Assembly (NCBI GenBank): GCA_018882895.1
Contig: VERF01000010.1
Coordinates: forward strand, 1 to 56,423
DNA from: Candidatus Kapaibacterium sp.
GTDB taxonomy: Bacteria > Bacteroidota > Ignavibacteria > Kapaibacteriales > Kapaibacteriaceae
Length of the DNA: 56,423 nt
Direction: 5' to 3'
Below are positions 42,496 to 51,338 of the stretch, piece by piece. A model generated the notes under the pieces. The model was not told where the DNA came from, made no database searches, and saw only the letters and a program-made list of their open reading frames with translations. Made by a program: the position numbers and the translations under genes. The stretch's first letter is position 1, and every line of letters starts with the position of its first letter.

Positions 42496-45198
42496 ATGCC
42501 AAACACTCTCGAAAAGACCTACTCTCCGTCCGGTGCCGAACGACGCTGGTATGCTCAATGGCAACAGGACGGCATCTATCACTCATCACCCTCTGAGCGC
42601 ACACCATATTCGGTGCTGATGCCCCCTCCCAATGTCACTGGGATCCTGCACTTCGGACATGTTCTCAACAACACGATTCAGGACATTTACATCCGTTGGG
42701 CACGGCTCAATGGGCGCGAGACCTGCTGGTTCCCGGGACTTGATCATGCGGGGATTGCGACTCAGACAAAGGTAGAGAAGGAGTTGAAATCACAGGGCTT
42801 ACGTCGTCACGACCTTGGACGTGAAGCCTTCATTGGCCGTGTCTGGGAATGGAAGAATACCTATGGTGGGATCATTCTCGAGCAGCTTCGCACCCTGGGC
42901 GTTTCGGCCGATTGGGAGCGTACGCTATTTACAATGGACGAATCGGCCAGCAGGGCCGTTGCCGAGGTCTTTGTACGACTCTTTGACGAGGGGCTGATAT
43001 ACCGTGGCAAGCGGATCATTAACTGGTCGCCGGTGGCCCAGAGTGCTCTCTCGGACGAAGAGGTGATCTTTCGGGAGGTCCGCGAGCATCTTTATACGCT
43101 TCGGTACAATCTCGAAAACGGTCAGGGGGCTCTTCTGGTGGCCACCGTGCGTCCGGAGACGATCTTTGCTGACGTCGCAGTGGCAGTGAATCCAAACGAC
43201 GAGCGATATCGTCATCTGATCGGGTCGAATGTTATCGTTCCACTGACGGGTCGGAGCGTTCCTATCATTGCAGATGATTATGCTGATCCCGCTTTCGGAA
43301 CCGGATGTGTAAAGATCACTCCGGCGCACGATCCGAATGACTTTGAGATCGGTCAGCGCCACAATCTTCCCATCCTCCAGTGTATCAGTGCGGATGCAAC
43401 ACTGAATGAACTGGCCGGTGAGTTCAACGGTCTGGACCGCTTTGTAGCTCGCAAAAAGGTCGTCGCTCGTCTCGAAGACGAAGGCCTATTGGAACTCAAG
43501 GAAGACTACACACACAATGTCGGCTTCAGCGAACGCGGCGAAGAAGCTGTCGAACCGTACCTGAGCGATCAGTGGTTTGTGCGCATGAAGCCCCTTGCCG
43601 AACCTGCGTTGGAAGCTGTTCGGGATGGCCGAATAACGTTCTATCCCGGACACTGGGTGCGGACGTACGAGCATTGGATGTCGAACGTGCGGGATTGGTG
43701 CATATCGCGCCAACTCTGGTGGGGCCACCGAATCCCGGTTTACTACGCAGAGGATGGGCGATTTACAGCTGCTCTATCGGAAGCGGAAGCCAGACATAAG
43801 CTTGGCCTGTCTGCGACGGATGTTGTGGTTCAGGATCCTGACGTTCTCGATACATGGTTCTCATCCTGGCTCTGGCCGATGACCACCATGGGCTGGCAGG
43901 GTCCGTTTTCTGATGAAAAGTCCCCGAGCCGGCAAGCTCAAGAACTCATGAGCTACTATCTGCCAACAAACTTGCTCGTCACCGGGCCGGACATCATCTT
44001 CTTCTGGGTAGCCCGAATGATCATGGCGAGCCTGAAGTTCAAGGGTGAGATTCCGTTCCGTGATGTGTACTTCACGTCGATCATTCGAGATGTGAAGGGT
44101 CGCAAGCTTTCGAAATCTCTCGGCAATTCGCCCGATCCTCTCAACATCATTGAGAAGTACGGTTCCGATGCCGTGCGATTCACAATGATTTACCTTGCTC
44201 CGCTTGGAATGGACGTTCGTCTGGATATCGATGAGAAGTCGCAAGACATCGCATCGATGGAACTGGGCAGAAACTTCGCCAATAAGGTCTGGAACGCATG
44301 CCGATTCCTTCAGATCAAGAGGCAGGAACTCTCAGAGGGAGCTACGGCAAGTGCATCGTATCAGTTAACGACGGCCGACCGGTGGATCCGATCACGATAT
44401 GCGTCAACCGTAAAAGCAGCATCTGCTGCCCTGAAGGAGTATCGCATCACTGAGTATGCGAAGATCCTCTATGATTTCATCTGGCGAGACTTCTGCGACT
44501 GGTATGTAGAAGTTGTCAAGGTCCAGCTTTCGAAGGCAGCCGACGACAATGATCGAGTTGCGATCCTCAACAATGCCTTCGAGATCATTGACGGAACACT
44601 GCATCTGCTGCATCCGGTGATGCCATTCATCACTGAAGAACTATGGCATGGACTGTTCGGCCATGCGGCCGATGATTCAATATCAACTTCGGTCGCACCC
44701 GTGTGCCGGGAAGGTGACATTGACGTTGAGACCGAAGAACGCTTCGCAACTCTGCAGTTGATGGTAGAGGCTCTTCGCCGTCAGCGTGCCGAAATGGGAA
44801 TTCCCCCCGGTGAACGCCTTGATGTCTACATCCGTGTGCGTCCCGAAGAGAAGGCGTTTTACACATCGCAAGGGGCGATCATTTCCGCACTTGCTCGCTG
44901 CGCAGAGCTCGTCATCGACAGTGATCTTGATAAGCCGTCCGGCTCAGTTGCTGATGTCGTCCGTGGCAATGAGATCTATCTGGTTGTTGCCGGAAAGATC
45001 GACTTCGACAAAGAAAGGTCACGTATCTCAAAGGAGATCGAGCGCCTCACGGCAGCGCTTTCCGGCGTTGATAAGAAGCTCTCCAATCCAAACTTTGTAG
45101 CCAATGCCAAGCCCGAGATCATTGAGATTGAACGCCAAAAGAAGGCCGATTGGACGGATGCACTTGCGAAGCTTCAGAGAAATCGTGCTTCGATCTGA
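42496..45198 (+). CDS. valS: Valyl-tRNA synthetase
   Basis: ValS charges tRNA-Val. The 900-aa class I synthetase has the HIGH motif as HFGH (residues 52-55, after PPPNVTGIL), the editing (CP1) domain with TVRPETIFADVAVAV and GTGCVKITPAHDPNDF, and the KMSKS motif as KLSKS (GRKLSKSLGNSPD). An anticodon-binding domain and the C-terminal coiled coil typical of ValS follow (about 835-900). All domains look complete. ATG 42496 gives the usual N-terminus; a longer frame would cover the candidate promoter. The thiolase gene starts 63 bp later. Confidence 0.97.
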   Translation: MPNTLEKTYSPSGAERRWYAQWQQDGIYHSSPSERTPYSVLMPPPNVTGILHFGHVLNNTIQDIYIRWARLNGRETCWFPGLDHAGIATQTKVEKELKSQGLRRHDLGREAFIGRVWEWKNTYGGIILEQLRTLGVSADWERTLFTMDESASRAVAEVFVRLFDEGLIYRGKRIINWSPVAQSALSDEEVIFREVREHLYTLRYNLENGQGALLVATVRPETIFADVAVAVNPNDERYRHLIGSNVIVPLTGRSVPIIADDYADPAFGTGCVKITPAHDPNDFEIGQRHNLPILQCISADATLNELAGEFNGLDRFVARKKVVARLEDEGLLELKEDYTHNVGFSERGEEAVEPYLSDQWFVRMKPLAEPALEAVRDGRITFYPGHWVRTYEHWMSNVRDWCISRQLWWGHRIPVYYAEDGRFTAALSEAEARHKLGLSATDVVVQDPDVLDTWFSSWLWPMTTMGWQGPFSDEKSPSRQAQELMSYYLPTNLLVTGPDIIFFWVARMIMASLKFKGEIPFRDVYFTSIIRDVKGRKLSKSLGNSPDPLNIIEKYGSDAVRFTMIYLAPLGMDVRLDIDEKSQDIASMELGRNFANKVWNACRFLQIKRQELSEGATASASYQLTTADRWIRSRYASTVKAASAALKEYRITEYAKILYDFIWRDFCDWYVEVVKVQLSKAADDNDRVAILNNAFEIIDGTLHLLHPVMPFITEELWHGLFGHAADDSISTSVAPVCREGDIDVETEERFATLQLMVEALRRQRAEMGIPPGERLDVYIRVRPEEKAFYTSQGAIISALARCAELVIDSDLDKPSGSVADVVRGNEIYLVVAGKIDFDKERSRISKEIERLTAALSGVDKKLSNPNFVANAKPEIIEIERQKKADWTDALAKLQRNRASI

Positions 45199-45261
45199 TC
45201 TCTGTCTCGCTTGGAGTTCTTCCAGGCACCTCTTGAACCAACTGTCAACGATGGCACCAGC

Positions 45262-46482
45262 ATGAAACCAGTCTACATTCTTGAACCCCTTCGAACTCCT
45301 GTCGGACGCTACGGAGGCGCTCTCTCGGCAGTCAGACCCGACGACATGGCCGGCGATCTTATTGCCGCACTCGTTGATCGAGTTTCGCTCGACCCTTCGT
45401 CAATCGATGACGTCATCATTGGATGTGCCAATCAGGCCGGGGAAGATAATCGGAACATCGCCCGCATGGCTGTTCTCCTTTCGGGGCTTCCGAAGACTGT
45501 TCCCGGAGTCACCGTCAACCGATTGTGCGCCTCATCATTGGAAGCGGTGATCCAGGGAATGCGTGGCATCGCCAGTGGGGAAAACCATCTGGTCATCGCC
45601 GGCGGTGTCGAGAGCATGTCCAGGGCCCCGTACAGCCTTCCTAAAAACGTCTCGGGCGGGGCAATGTTTGGCAATATCACCGCCTACGACACGGCACTTG
45701 GATGGCGCTATCCGAATGTGCGCCTTGAGAAGATCATCCCATTGGAAACAATGGGCGAGACGGCCGAGAATATCGCTGAGCGCTGGGGAATCACACGAGA
45801 AGATCAGGATCAGTTTGCACTCAGGAGTCACGCACGCGCATGTCAGGCTCGTGACGCCGGGATCCATGCCGAGGAGATCGTTCCGGTTCGGATACCACAG
45901 AAAAAGGGTGAAGCGATCATTGTTGAACACGATGAGCAGCCACGGCGGGACACATCTCTTGAGCGTCTTGCCACGCTCGGCGCAGCTTTCCGAAAGGGAG
46001 GAACTGTCACTGCTGGGAACTCATCCACGCTCAACGACGGTGCAGGCATGATGATCCTTGCCAGCGAGGAAGCGCTCGAGCGTCAGCCGCAGCTTCGTGC
46101 GTATGTGTATGGACGCGTCATGGCATCCGGAGCCGTCGGTGTCGATCCGCGCATTATGGGCATCGGACCAGTTGGTGCTATCCAACAGGCCTGCTCGCGA
46201 GCTGGGATAAGTGTTGAGGACCTTGGCCTTATCGAGATCAATGAGGCGTTTGCCGCCCAAGCCATCGCCTGCATTCGCAACCTTGGACTTGATGCTGACA
46301 GCGTCAACGTCAACGGCGGTGCCATCGCTATCGGTCATCCTCTGGGAATGAGCGGGGCGCGCATCCTCGGAAGCCTTGTCAGGCAGATGAGACGCGGTGA
46401 GGTTCGATTCGGTGCCGCAGCACTCTGCATCGGTGTCGGCCAGGGTCTGGCCGTTGTCGTCGAATCAGTCCGCATGCAATGA
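45262..46482 (+). CDS. Acetyl-CoA C-acyltransferase (thiolase)
   Basis: Thiolases condense two acyl-CoA molecules or cleave 3-ketoacyl-CoA. The 406-aa protein has the nucleophilic cysteine in VNRLCASSLEAV (about residue 90), the GGVESMSRAPY loop, INEAFAAQA, GGAIAIGHPLGMSGARI (catalytic His) and the second cysteine in ALCIGVGQG. It could serve beta-oxidation (FadA-like) or acetoacetyl-CoA formation; the presence of a long loop fits a PaaJ/PcaF-like degradative thiolase, but I cannot decide. ATG 45262 is preferred over a TTG 17 codons upstream. There are no other fatty-acid oxidation genes nearby. Confidence 0.93.
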   Translation: MKPVYILEPLRTPVGRYGGALSAVRPDDMAGDLIAALVDRVSLDPSSIDDVIIGCANQAGEDNRNIARMAVLLSGLPKTVPGVTVNRLCASSLEAVIQGMRGIASGENHLVIAGGVESMSRAPYSLPKNVSGGAMFGNITAYDTALGWRYPNVRLEKIIPLETMGETAENIAERWGITREDQDQFALRSHARACQARDAGIHAEEIVPVRIPQKKGEAIIVEHDEQPRRDTSLERLATLGAAFRKGGTVTAGNSSTLNDGAGMMILASEEALERQPQLRAYVYGRVMASGAVGVDPRIMGIGPVGAIQQACSRAGISVEDLGLIEINEAFAAQAIACIRNLGLDADSVNVNGGAIAIGHPLGMSGARILGSLVRQMRRGEVRFGAAALCIGVGQGLAVVVESVRMQ

Positions 46483-46505
46483 TTCGGCCTCGTTGCCCGG
46501 CACGT

Positions 46506-46513
46506 TATATTTG
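46506..46513 (+). promoter_or_regulatory. Candidate TAnnTTTG -7 element for nuoF
   Basis: TATATTTG is an exact -7 match located 14 bp before ATG 46528. A TTG is found only 10 bp upstream, too close for a typical -33 element. Confidence 0.45.
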
Positions 46514-46527
46514 CCATCATTTTCAGG

Positions 46528-47865
46528 ATGCACATGTACACCGCTCCACATCTCGTCCTTCCGAAGATCGCCGACCTGCACAAGGCTGATGTCTACATTG
46601 CCAACGGGGGCTACAATGCCTACCGCAAGGTCCTGTCGATGACGCCTGACGCCGTCATCGATGAGGTAAAGCGCTCCGGTCTGAGAGGGCGTGGAGGTGC
46701 GTGTTTCCCGACCGGTCTGAAGTGGTCCTTTATGCCGAAGGGCGACGAAAAGCCGAAGTACCTCGCGATCAATGGCGACGAATCAGAGCCTGGCTCGTTC
46801 AAGGACCGTCAGATCTTTGAGTACAATCCTCATCAGCTCATCGAAGGGATTCTCATTGCCGGTTATGCAATGGGCATCAAGATGGCCTTCATCTATATCC
46901 GCGGTGAGTACCACGCATGGGTCGATATGATGCAGGCGGCCGTAGATGAGGCCTATGCCAAGGGGCTCATCGGCGAGGGAATGAAGAAGACATTCGGCGG
47001 AGACTACACGATCGACATCGTTGTGCACAAGGGTGCCGGTGCCTACATCTGCGGCGAAGAAACATCGCTGATGAACTCCCTGGAAGGAGATCGGGCATAC
47101 CCACGCTACAAGCCCCCTTTCCCTGCAAACAAGGGTCTATGGGGCATGCCCACCACTATTAACAATGTCGAGACCATCGCCACTGTTCCTCCGATCATTG
47201 CCATGGGTGCCGACGCCTATGCAGCCATCGGTGCCCCCGGTCACTCCGGTACGATCCTCTTTGGCGTAAGCGGACACGTCAACAAGCCCGGCGTCTACGA
47301 ACTACCGACAGGCACGCTCCTAACGGACATCATCGACAACGTCTGCGGAGGCGTCCCAGGCAATAAGAAGGTCAAGGCCATTATCCCCGGCGGCTCCTCA
47401 ATGCCACCGATGCGTGGAGACGAGATCGAAGGAGTTCGGATGGACGAAGAGTCACTCAAGAAGCTTGGCACGCACATCGGTACGGCCGGGATCATGGTGA
47501 TGGATGAGGATACGGATGTGGTGGCTGTGACTCTTCGCATTGCCAGGTTCTACCATCACGAGTCATGTGGTCAGTGTACACCCTGCCGCGAGGGTTGCGG
47601 CTGGATGGAAAAGGTGCTGCATCGAATCGAGCATGGCGACGCGACTGCTTCAGACATTGATCTGCTTTACAGCGTTGCATCGAACATCGAAGGCAACACC
47701 ATCTGCGCCCTTGGTGATGCAGCAGCCTGGCCTGTCAAGGGCTTCATTGAGAAGTTCCGGGATGAATTCGAAGCACGTTGCCGCCCGAACCGTTCGATGG
47801 TCTCGTTGAACGTCGTCCACGGACGTCGTGCAACCGCATCGACACTGGTCAAGACATTGGCCTGA
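46528..47865 (+). CDS. nuoF: NADH-quinone oxidoreductase subunit F
   Basis: NuoF is the NADH-oxidising subunit of respiratory complex I. The 445-aa protein has the FMN/NADH site GRGGACFPTGLKW (about residues 52-64) and GAYICGEETSLMNSLEG. The N3 iron-sulfur ligands are in SCGQCTPCREG with the distant CALGD cysteine. All four are present. The gene is isolated: nuoE and nuoG, its usual neighbours, are not seen. It could be complex I dispersed in the genome, or the NADH module of another enzyme such as an NAD-linked hydrogenase or formate dehydrogenase. It is followed one base later by a ZIP transporter. Confidence 0.92.
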   Translation: MHMYTAPHLVLPKIADLHKADVYIANGGYNAYRKVLSMTPDAVIDEVKRSGLRGRGGACFPTGLKWSFMPKGDEKPKYLAINGDESEPGSFKDRQIFEYNPHQLIEGILIAGYAMGIKMAFIYIRGEYHAWVDMMQAAVDEAYAKGLIGEGMKKTFGGDYTIDIVVHKGAGAYICGEETSLMNSLEGDRAYPRYKPPFPANKGLWGMPTTINNVETIATVPPIIAMGADAYAAIGAPGHSGTILFGVSGHVNKPGVYELPTGTLLTDIIDNVCGGVPGNKKVKAIIPGGSSMPPMRGDEIEGVRMDEESLKKLGTHIGTAGIMVMDEDTDVVAVTLRIARFYHHESCGQCTPCREGCGWMEKVLHRIEHGDATASDIDLLYSVASNIEGNTICALGDAAAWPVKGFIEKFRDEFEARCRPNRSMVSLNVVHGRRATASTLVKTLA

Positions 47866-47866
47866 T

Positions 47867-48688
47867 ATGGATATGCATGCCGTTGGCTACGCCTTTGCGC
47901 TCACGCTTCTGGCGGGGCTAGCAACGGGCGTTGGCTCGGCCATGGCTTTTTTCACGAAGAGAACCAGCACCAAGACACTGTCTCTGTCGCTCGGATTCTC
48001 GGCAGGCGTGATGATCTATGTCTCATTTGTTGAGATCCTCAACAAGTCTGTCGTCGCCCTGACAGAGTCCTTCGGGTCTGTGAAGGGACACTGGTATGCA
48101 GTTGCCTCATTTTTCGGCGGCATCGCGCTTATAGCGATCATCGACAAACTCGTGCCCACGTACGAAAACCCGCACGAGAACATGAGCGTTGAGTACATGG
48201 ATGATCCGGAACGCAGCGCCGAGTACAAGAAGCGCAACATGCTCATGCGCGTAGGGATCATGACTGCGTTGGCCATAGGCATCCACAATTTCCCCGAGGG
48301 GTTGGCCACGTTTGTCAGCGCACTGCATGATCCGAGTCTTGGTCTTGCCATTGCCATTGCCATCGCGATCCACAACATCCCAGAGGGTATTGCCGTGAGT
48401 ATCCCGGTGTACTACGCAACCAATGATCGTCGGCAAGCCTTCTTCTGGTCGTTTCTGTCAGGTTTGGCCGAGCCAGTCGGAGCTGTCATTGGCTACCTTC
48501 TTCTGCTTCCTATCATGAGCCCGCTCGTCATGGGGATTCTGTTTGGTATGGTGGCCGGAATCATGGTCTTCATTTCAATCGATGAGCTCCTGCCTGCAGC
48601 ACGCGACTACGGAGAACACCATCTTAGCGTGTACGGAATGATCGCCGGTATGGCTGTTATGGCCTCATCATTGTTGCTGTTGCAGTAG
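47867..48688 (+). CDS. zupT: ZIP-family metal transporter (ZupT type)
   Basis: This inner-membrane protein has about eight transmembrane helices in 273 aa. The metal-binding signatures are HNFPEGLATF (helix IV) and HNIPEGIAVS (helix V), the ZIP-defining His-Asn-x-Pro-Glu-Gly pair. It should import zinc, iron or manganese. The stretch AIAIAIAIHNIPEG is coded by near-identical GCCATT repeats. The start is ATG 47867, one base after the nuoF stop; an in-frame start upstream would overlap nuoF. It may share the nuoF promoter. Confidence 0.93.
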   Translation: MDMHAVGYAFALTLLAGLATGVGSAMAFFTKRTSTKTLSLSLGFSAGVMIYVSFVEILNKSVVALTESFGSVKGHWYAVASFFGGIALIAIIDKLVPTYENPHENMSVEYMDDPERSAEYKKRNMLMRVGIMTALAIGIHNFPEGLATFVSALHDPSLGLAIAIAIAIHNIPEGIAVSIPVYYATNDRRQAFFWSFLSGLAEPVGAVIGYLLLLPIMSPLVMGILFGMVAGIMVFISIDELLPAARDYGEHHLSVYGMIAGMAVMASSLLLLQ

Positions 48689-48701
48689 TTCAGGTACAAT
48701 C

Positions 48702-49307
48702 ATGCGCATCGGAATCATTGGTGGGTCGTTCAATCCGATTCACATCGCACACCTGATCATCGCAGATCGCTTTGTTGATCAACTCGATCTGGATCGTTGT
48801 TACTTCGTTCCAACGGCCAAGTCGCCCTTTAAGATCGATGATCCGATGCTGGCCTCGGCGACCGAGCGCCTCGAGATGGTACGTCTTGCTACCGAGCAGC
48901 ACCCGATGTTCCACGTCAGTGATGTTGAGGTCCAACGCGGCGGCGTTTCATACACGATCGACACCGTGGCCTCAATGCAGGCCGAGCACCCTGGTTCCGA
49001 ACTCTTCATCCTCATCGGAAGCGATCAGGCCGTGGAGTTCGTCAGATGGCATCGTTGGCAGGAACTGTTGCGGGCTGCTCAGTTATGCGTCGTGCGGCGC
49101 CCCTTCCTGTTGACCCCGGAAATGGAAGAGCGGCTCACCGAGAATTTAACCGTGGAAGGCAGATCGCCGATCTGGATCAATGCGCCACTGTTGGAGATTT
49201 CCTCGACCGACATTCGACTTCGCGTGCGACAGCACAAGAGCATCAACTACCTTACCACGAAAGCCGTGCGCGACTTTATCGGCCTACACGGCCTGTATCG
49301 CAGATGA
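48702..49307 (+). CDS. nadD: Nicotinate-nucleotide adenylyltransferase
   Basis: NadD converts NaMN and ATP to deamido-NAD, late in NAD synthesis. The 201-aa protein has GGSFNPIHIAHL (nucleotidyltransferase GxFxPxHxGH-like motif), VPTAKSPFK, and the C-terminal SSTDIRLRV with ISSTxIR-type residues. The length is normal. The stop overlaps the next start (ATGA), coupling it to the sugar permease gene. With nnr in the same window, two NAD(P) maintenance genes are present but not linked. Confidence 0.95.
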   Translation: MRIGIIGGSFNPIHIAHLIIADRFVDQLDLDRCYFVPTAKSPFKIDDPMLASATERLEMVRLATEQHPMFHVSDVEVQRGGVSYTIDTVASMQAEHPGSELFILIGSDQAVEFVRWHRWQELLRAAQLCVVRRPFLLTPEMEERLTENLTVEGRSPIWINAPLLEISSTDIRLRVRQHKSINYLTTKAVRDFIGLHGLYRR

Positions 49308-50134
49308 TGCGCAATCGGCTCACCATTGGGCGCATGCTCACGATAGGACTTCTGGTGGTGGTGTCCTTTGGAATGATCGCCCCCATGGCCTGGATGATCC
49401 TTGTCTCGCTGCGGTCCTCGCCGGAACAGTACACGTCACTTGGCCAGATGATCGCAGCGCCGACCGTTGCGATCAACTATGCAGACGCGTGGACGTCGGA
49501 CAACTTTCTCGGCTACTTTATCAATTCGCTGTTGGTGGCATCGGTCGTTACGGCCGGCAACGTCGTCTTCTGTCTATGGGCGGGATATGCCTTTGCACGC
49601 CGACGTTTTGCGGGTAAGGGGCTTTTGTTTGCCTCAATCCTTGGCGTTCTTGCCGTCCCACAGCAGGTGATCATGATCCCGCTCTACCGGCTTGTTGCGA
49701 GCTTCGACTGGATAAACACATACGCAGCTCTGATCGTACCGTGGCTAGTGACACCATTCGGCATCTTTCTTGTGCGCCAGTACATCGAATCGATGCCTGC
49801 AGAACTGGAAGATGCCGCACGCATTGATGGAGCCGGCGAGTGGTACATTCTCACCAAGATCGTAGCGCCCCTTTGCAGACCTGTTCTGACAGTTCTGGCC
49901 ATCTACACCTTTCTGTCGAACTGGAACTCTTTCCTGTTTCCATTCTTGTTCACCAACGACGAAGCACATAGAACTCTTCCGGTCGGTCTTGCATTCTACC
50001 TTGGCAAACAATCGATCGACTGGGGGCATCTGATGGCAGGTGCAAGCATCGCCGCAGCGCCGATCATCGTTCTATTCGTGATGTTTCAACGACGCATCAT
50101 TGAAGGACTGACAGCCGGTGCCTTGAAGGAATGA
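49304..50134 (+). CDS. Sugar ABC transporter permease, MalG/UgpE type, orphan
   Basis: The 276-aa protein has six predicted transmembrane helices and the EAA loop that contacts the ATPase (EDAARIDGAGEWYILTKIVAP, core DAARIDGAG, about residues 168-176). This is the second permease of a carbohydrate uptake-1 transporter. The normal partners (MalF-type permease, binding protein and MalK-type ATPase) are not adjacent. A family-1 sugar-binding lipoprotein lies 26 kb away and could be part of the same system. The ATG overlaps the nadD stop by four bases. Confidence 0.9.
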   Translation: MMRNRLTIGRMLTIGLLVVVSFGMIAPMAWMILVSLRSSPEQYTSLGQMIAAPTVAINYADAWTSDNFLGYFINSLLVASVVTAGNVVFCLWAGYAFARRRFAGKGLLFASILGVLAVPQQVIMIPLYRLVASFDWINTYAALIVPWLVTPFGIFLVRQYIESMPAELEDAARIDGAGEWYILTKIVAPLCRPVLTVLAIYTFLSNWNSFLFPFLFTNDEAHRTLPVGLAFYLGKQSIDWGHLMAGASIAAAPIIVLFVMFQRRIIEGLTAGALKE

Positions 50135-50167
50135 TGAGAGTGCATCTTTATTCACATTTTTGCGCCC

Positions 50168-50728
50168 ATGAACAACACACAACCAACAACCCTCGATCTG
50201 CGACGCATTGCCGATTCGCAGACTGTTCTTCTGTCTCTTTCGGGCATTGTCGCAATCATGCTTTGCACTCAGGTGCGCGTGCCGCTTCCGTTCACACCCG
50301 TGCCTATAACCGGACAGACCTTCGCCGTTATCGCCTGGCCTCTTCTGTTTGGATATAGAGCCGGCCTAGGTGCCGTAGGCGGATACCTTGCGCTTGGCGC
50401 ACTCGGTGCGCCGGTCTTTGCAGGTTTTGAGTCGCTCACAGCGCTTTGGGGTCCAACCTCGGGCTACCTTGTCGGGTTCGCACTCGCGGCAGCTCTTACT
50501 GGCCGTCTGCGGGATGCAGGCGCAACCAGTAGCGCGGCTGGTCTCTTTCTGACGATCATCTCGGCTCAGGCACTCATTCTGGTGTGTGGCGCTGCTGTTC
50601 TTTCGTTGTTTGTCGGAACCGATAACAGCTTGATGATGGGTGTGGCCCCGTTTTTAGCGGGCGATGCGATCAAGACCGCTCTTCTGTTCACCATGACACG
50701 GCTAAGCAGATGGAACGCGACGAACTGA
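50168..50728 (+). CDS. bioY: Biotin transporter substrate-specific subunit BioY
   Basis: BioY is the S component of the biotin ECF transporter. The 186-aa protein has about six helices and the family core: TQVRVPLPFTPVPITGQTF, GGYLALGALGAPVFAG and GPTSGYLVGFALAA. The energising units BioM and BioN (or EcfA/T) are not next to it. Solitary BioY can work alone in some bacteria, or use a shared ECF module. The window also has biotin-dependent accD but no biotin synthesis genes. The next gene starts inside its 3' end (19-bp overlap). Confidence 0.94.
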   Translation: MNNTQPTTLDLRRIADSQTVLLSLSGIVAIMLCTQVRVPLPFTPVPITGQTFAVIAWPLLFGYRAGLGAVGGYLALGALGAPVFAGFESLTALWGPTSGYLVGFALAAALTGRLRDAGATSSAAGLFLTIISAQALILVCGAAVLSLFVGTDNSLMMGVAPFLAGDAIKTALLFTMTRLSRWNATN

Positions 50729-51060
50729 AACTTCTTGCTCAGATGGTCGCTCGCGAGCTCGAACAGACGGCACGCGTCGAGGTTGCCCCACGGTGGCAAC
50801 ACGGAACCATGATTTTCAAACCCTCTGACGATCGCCTGAAGCAGCATGAGATGTCGATCGAACGCTTCATGCACAAGATCGTGATGATGCGCGATAACCT
50901 GCGCGTTCTCGAGCAGCAGATCAATTCCAATAAAAGTCTTGAAGTGGGTGAAAAGATCAAGCTGCAGAGCTACATCACTCGCATCTACGGTTCCATGACG
51001 TCGTTCAACCTTTTCTTCGCCGATGAAGAGGACGCGTTCAAGGGATCGGGAGGTGGGTGA
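50710..51060 (+). CDS. Small uncharacterised protein with helical content
   Basis: I do not recognise this 116-aa protein. It starts MERDELKLLAQMVARELEQTAR and is mostly helical. The middle (EMSIERFMHKIVMMRDNLRVLEQQINSN) looks like a coiled coil. There is no signal peptide or membrane segment, so it is cytosolic. The tail is glycine-rich. ATG 50710 overlaps bioY by 19 bp, which argues for a cotranscribed, genuine gene. It is the last plus-strand gene before the tRNA pair, and the terminator at 51103-51138 serves the opposite strand. Confidence 0.7.
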   Translation: MERDELKLLAQMVARELEQTARVEVAPRWQHGTMIFKPSDDRLKQHEMSIERFMHKIVMMRDNLRVLEQQINSNKSLEVGEKIKLQSYITRIYGSMTSFNLFFADEEDAFKGSGGG

Positions 51061-51102
51061 CTGATTCAGGCCGTCGTTCCCGAGAATGCGGGTTTGCATA
51101 GC

Positions 51103-51138
51103 AAAAAAAAACGTCCACCCTTTAAGAGGGTGGACGTT
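51103..51138 (-). terminator. Rho-independent terminator of the tRNA operon
   Basis: An 11-bp stem (AACGTCCACCC with GGGTGGACGTT) and 7-base loop are followed on the minus strand by eight more T residues. It lies 17 bp past the 3' end of tRNA-Asp. It may also act weakly for the plus-strand gene ending at 51060. Confidence 0.92.
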
Positions 51139-51155
51139 GTTCCCGGAAGATGGAG

Positions 51156-51230
51156 CGGGACCGACGGGGCTCGAACCCGCGACCTCCGCCTTGACAGGGC
51201 GGCGCTCTAACCAAGCTGAGCTACGATCCC
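51156..51230 (-). tRNA. tRNA-Asp(GUC)
   Basis: A 75-nt cloverleaf on the minus strand: acceptor GGGATCG/CGGTCCC with discriminator G, D-arm GCTC/GAGC, anticodon stem CCGCC/GGCGG with loop CTGTCAA (anticodon GTC), and T-arm with TTCGAGC. CCA is not encoded. It is second in a tandem pair after tRNA-Ala. The U33-G34-U35 sequence is the recognition site of Tgt, which is encoded in this window. Confidence 0.97.
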
Positions 51231-51246
51231 ATCTACCGACGTTGTG

Positions 51247-51319
51247 TGGACCCAAGCGGGATCGAACCGCTGACCTCTTCAATGCCATTGAAGCGCTCTC
51301 CCAGCTGAGCTATGGGCCC
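51247..51319 (-). tRNA. tRNA-Ala(GGC)
   Basis: A 73-nt cloverleaf on the minus strand: acceptor GGGCCCA/TGGGTCC with discriminator A, D-arm GCTC/GAGC, anticodon stem CTTCA/TGAAG with loop ATGGCAT (anticodon GGC), and T-arm AGCGG/CCGCT. CCA is not encoded. It is the first of the pair, 16 bp before tRNA-Asp, both transcribed from the promoter at 51339-51368. Confidence 0.97.
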
Positions 51320-51338
51320 GTTTCTTAAAAACGGAGTG

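Noticed and set aside
48340-48375. GCCATT repeats in the ZIP gene
   Set aside because: They encode a normal Ala-Ile transmembrane helix before the metal site and do not disrupt the frame.
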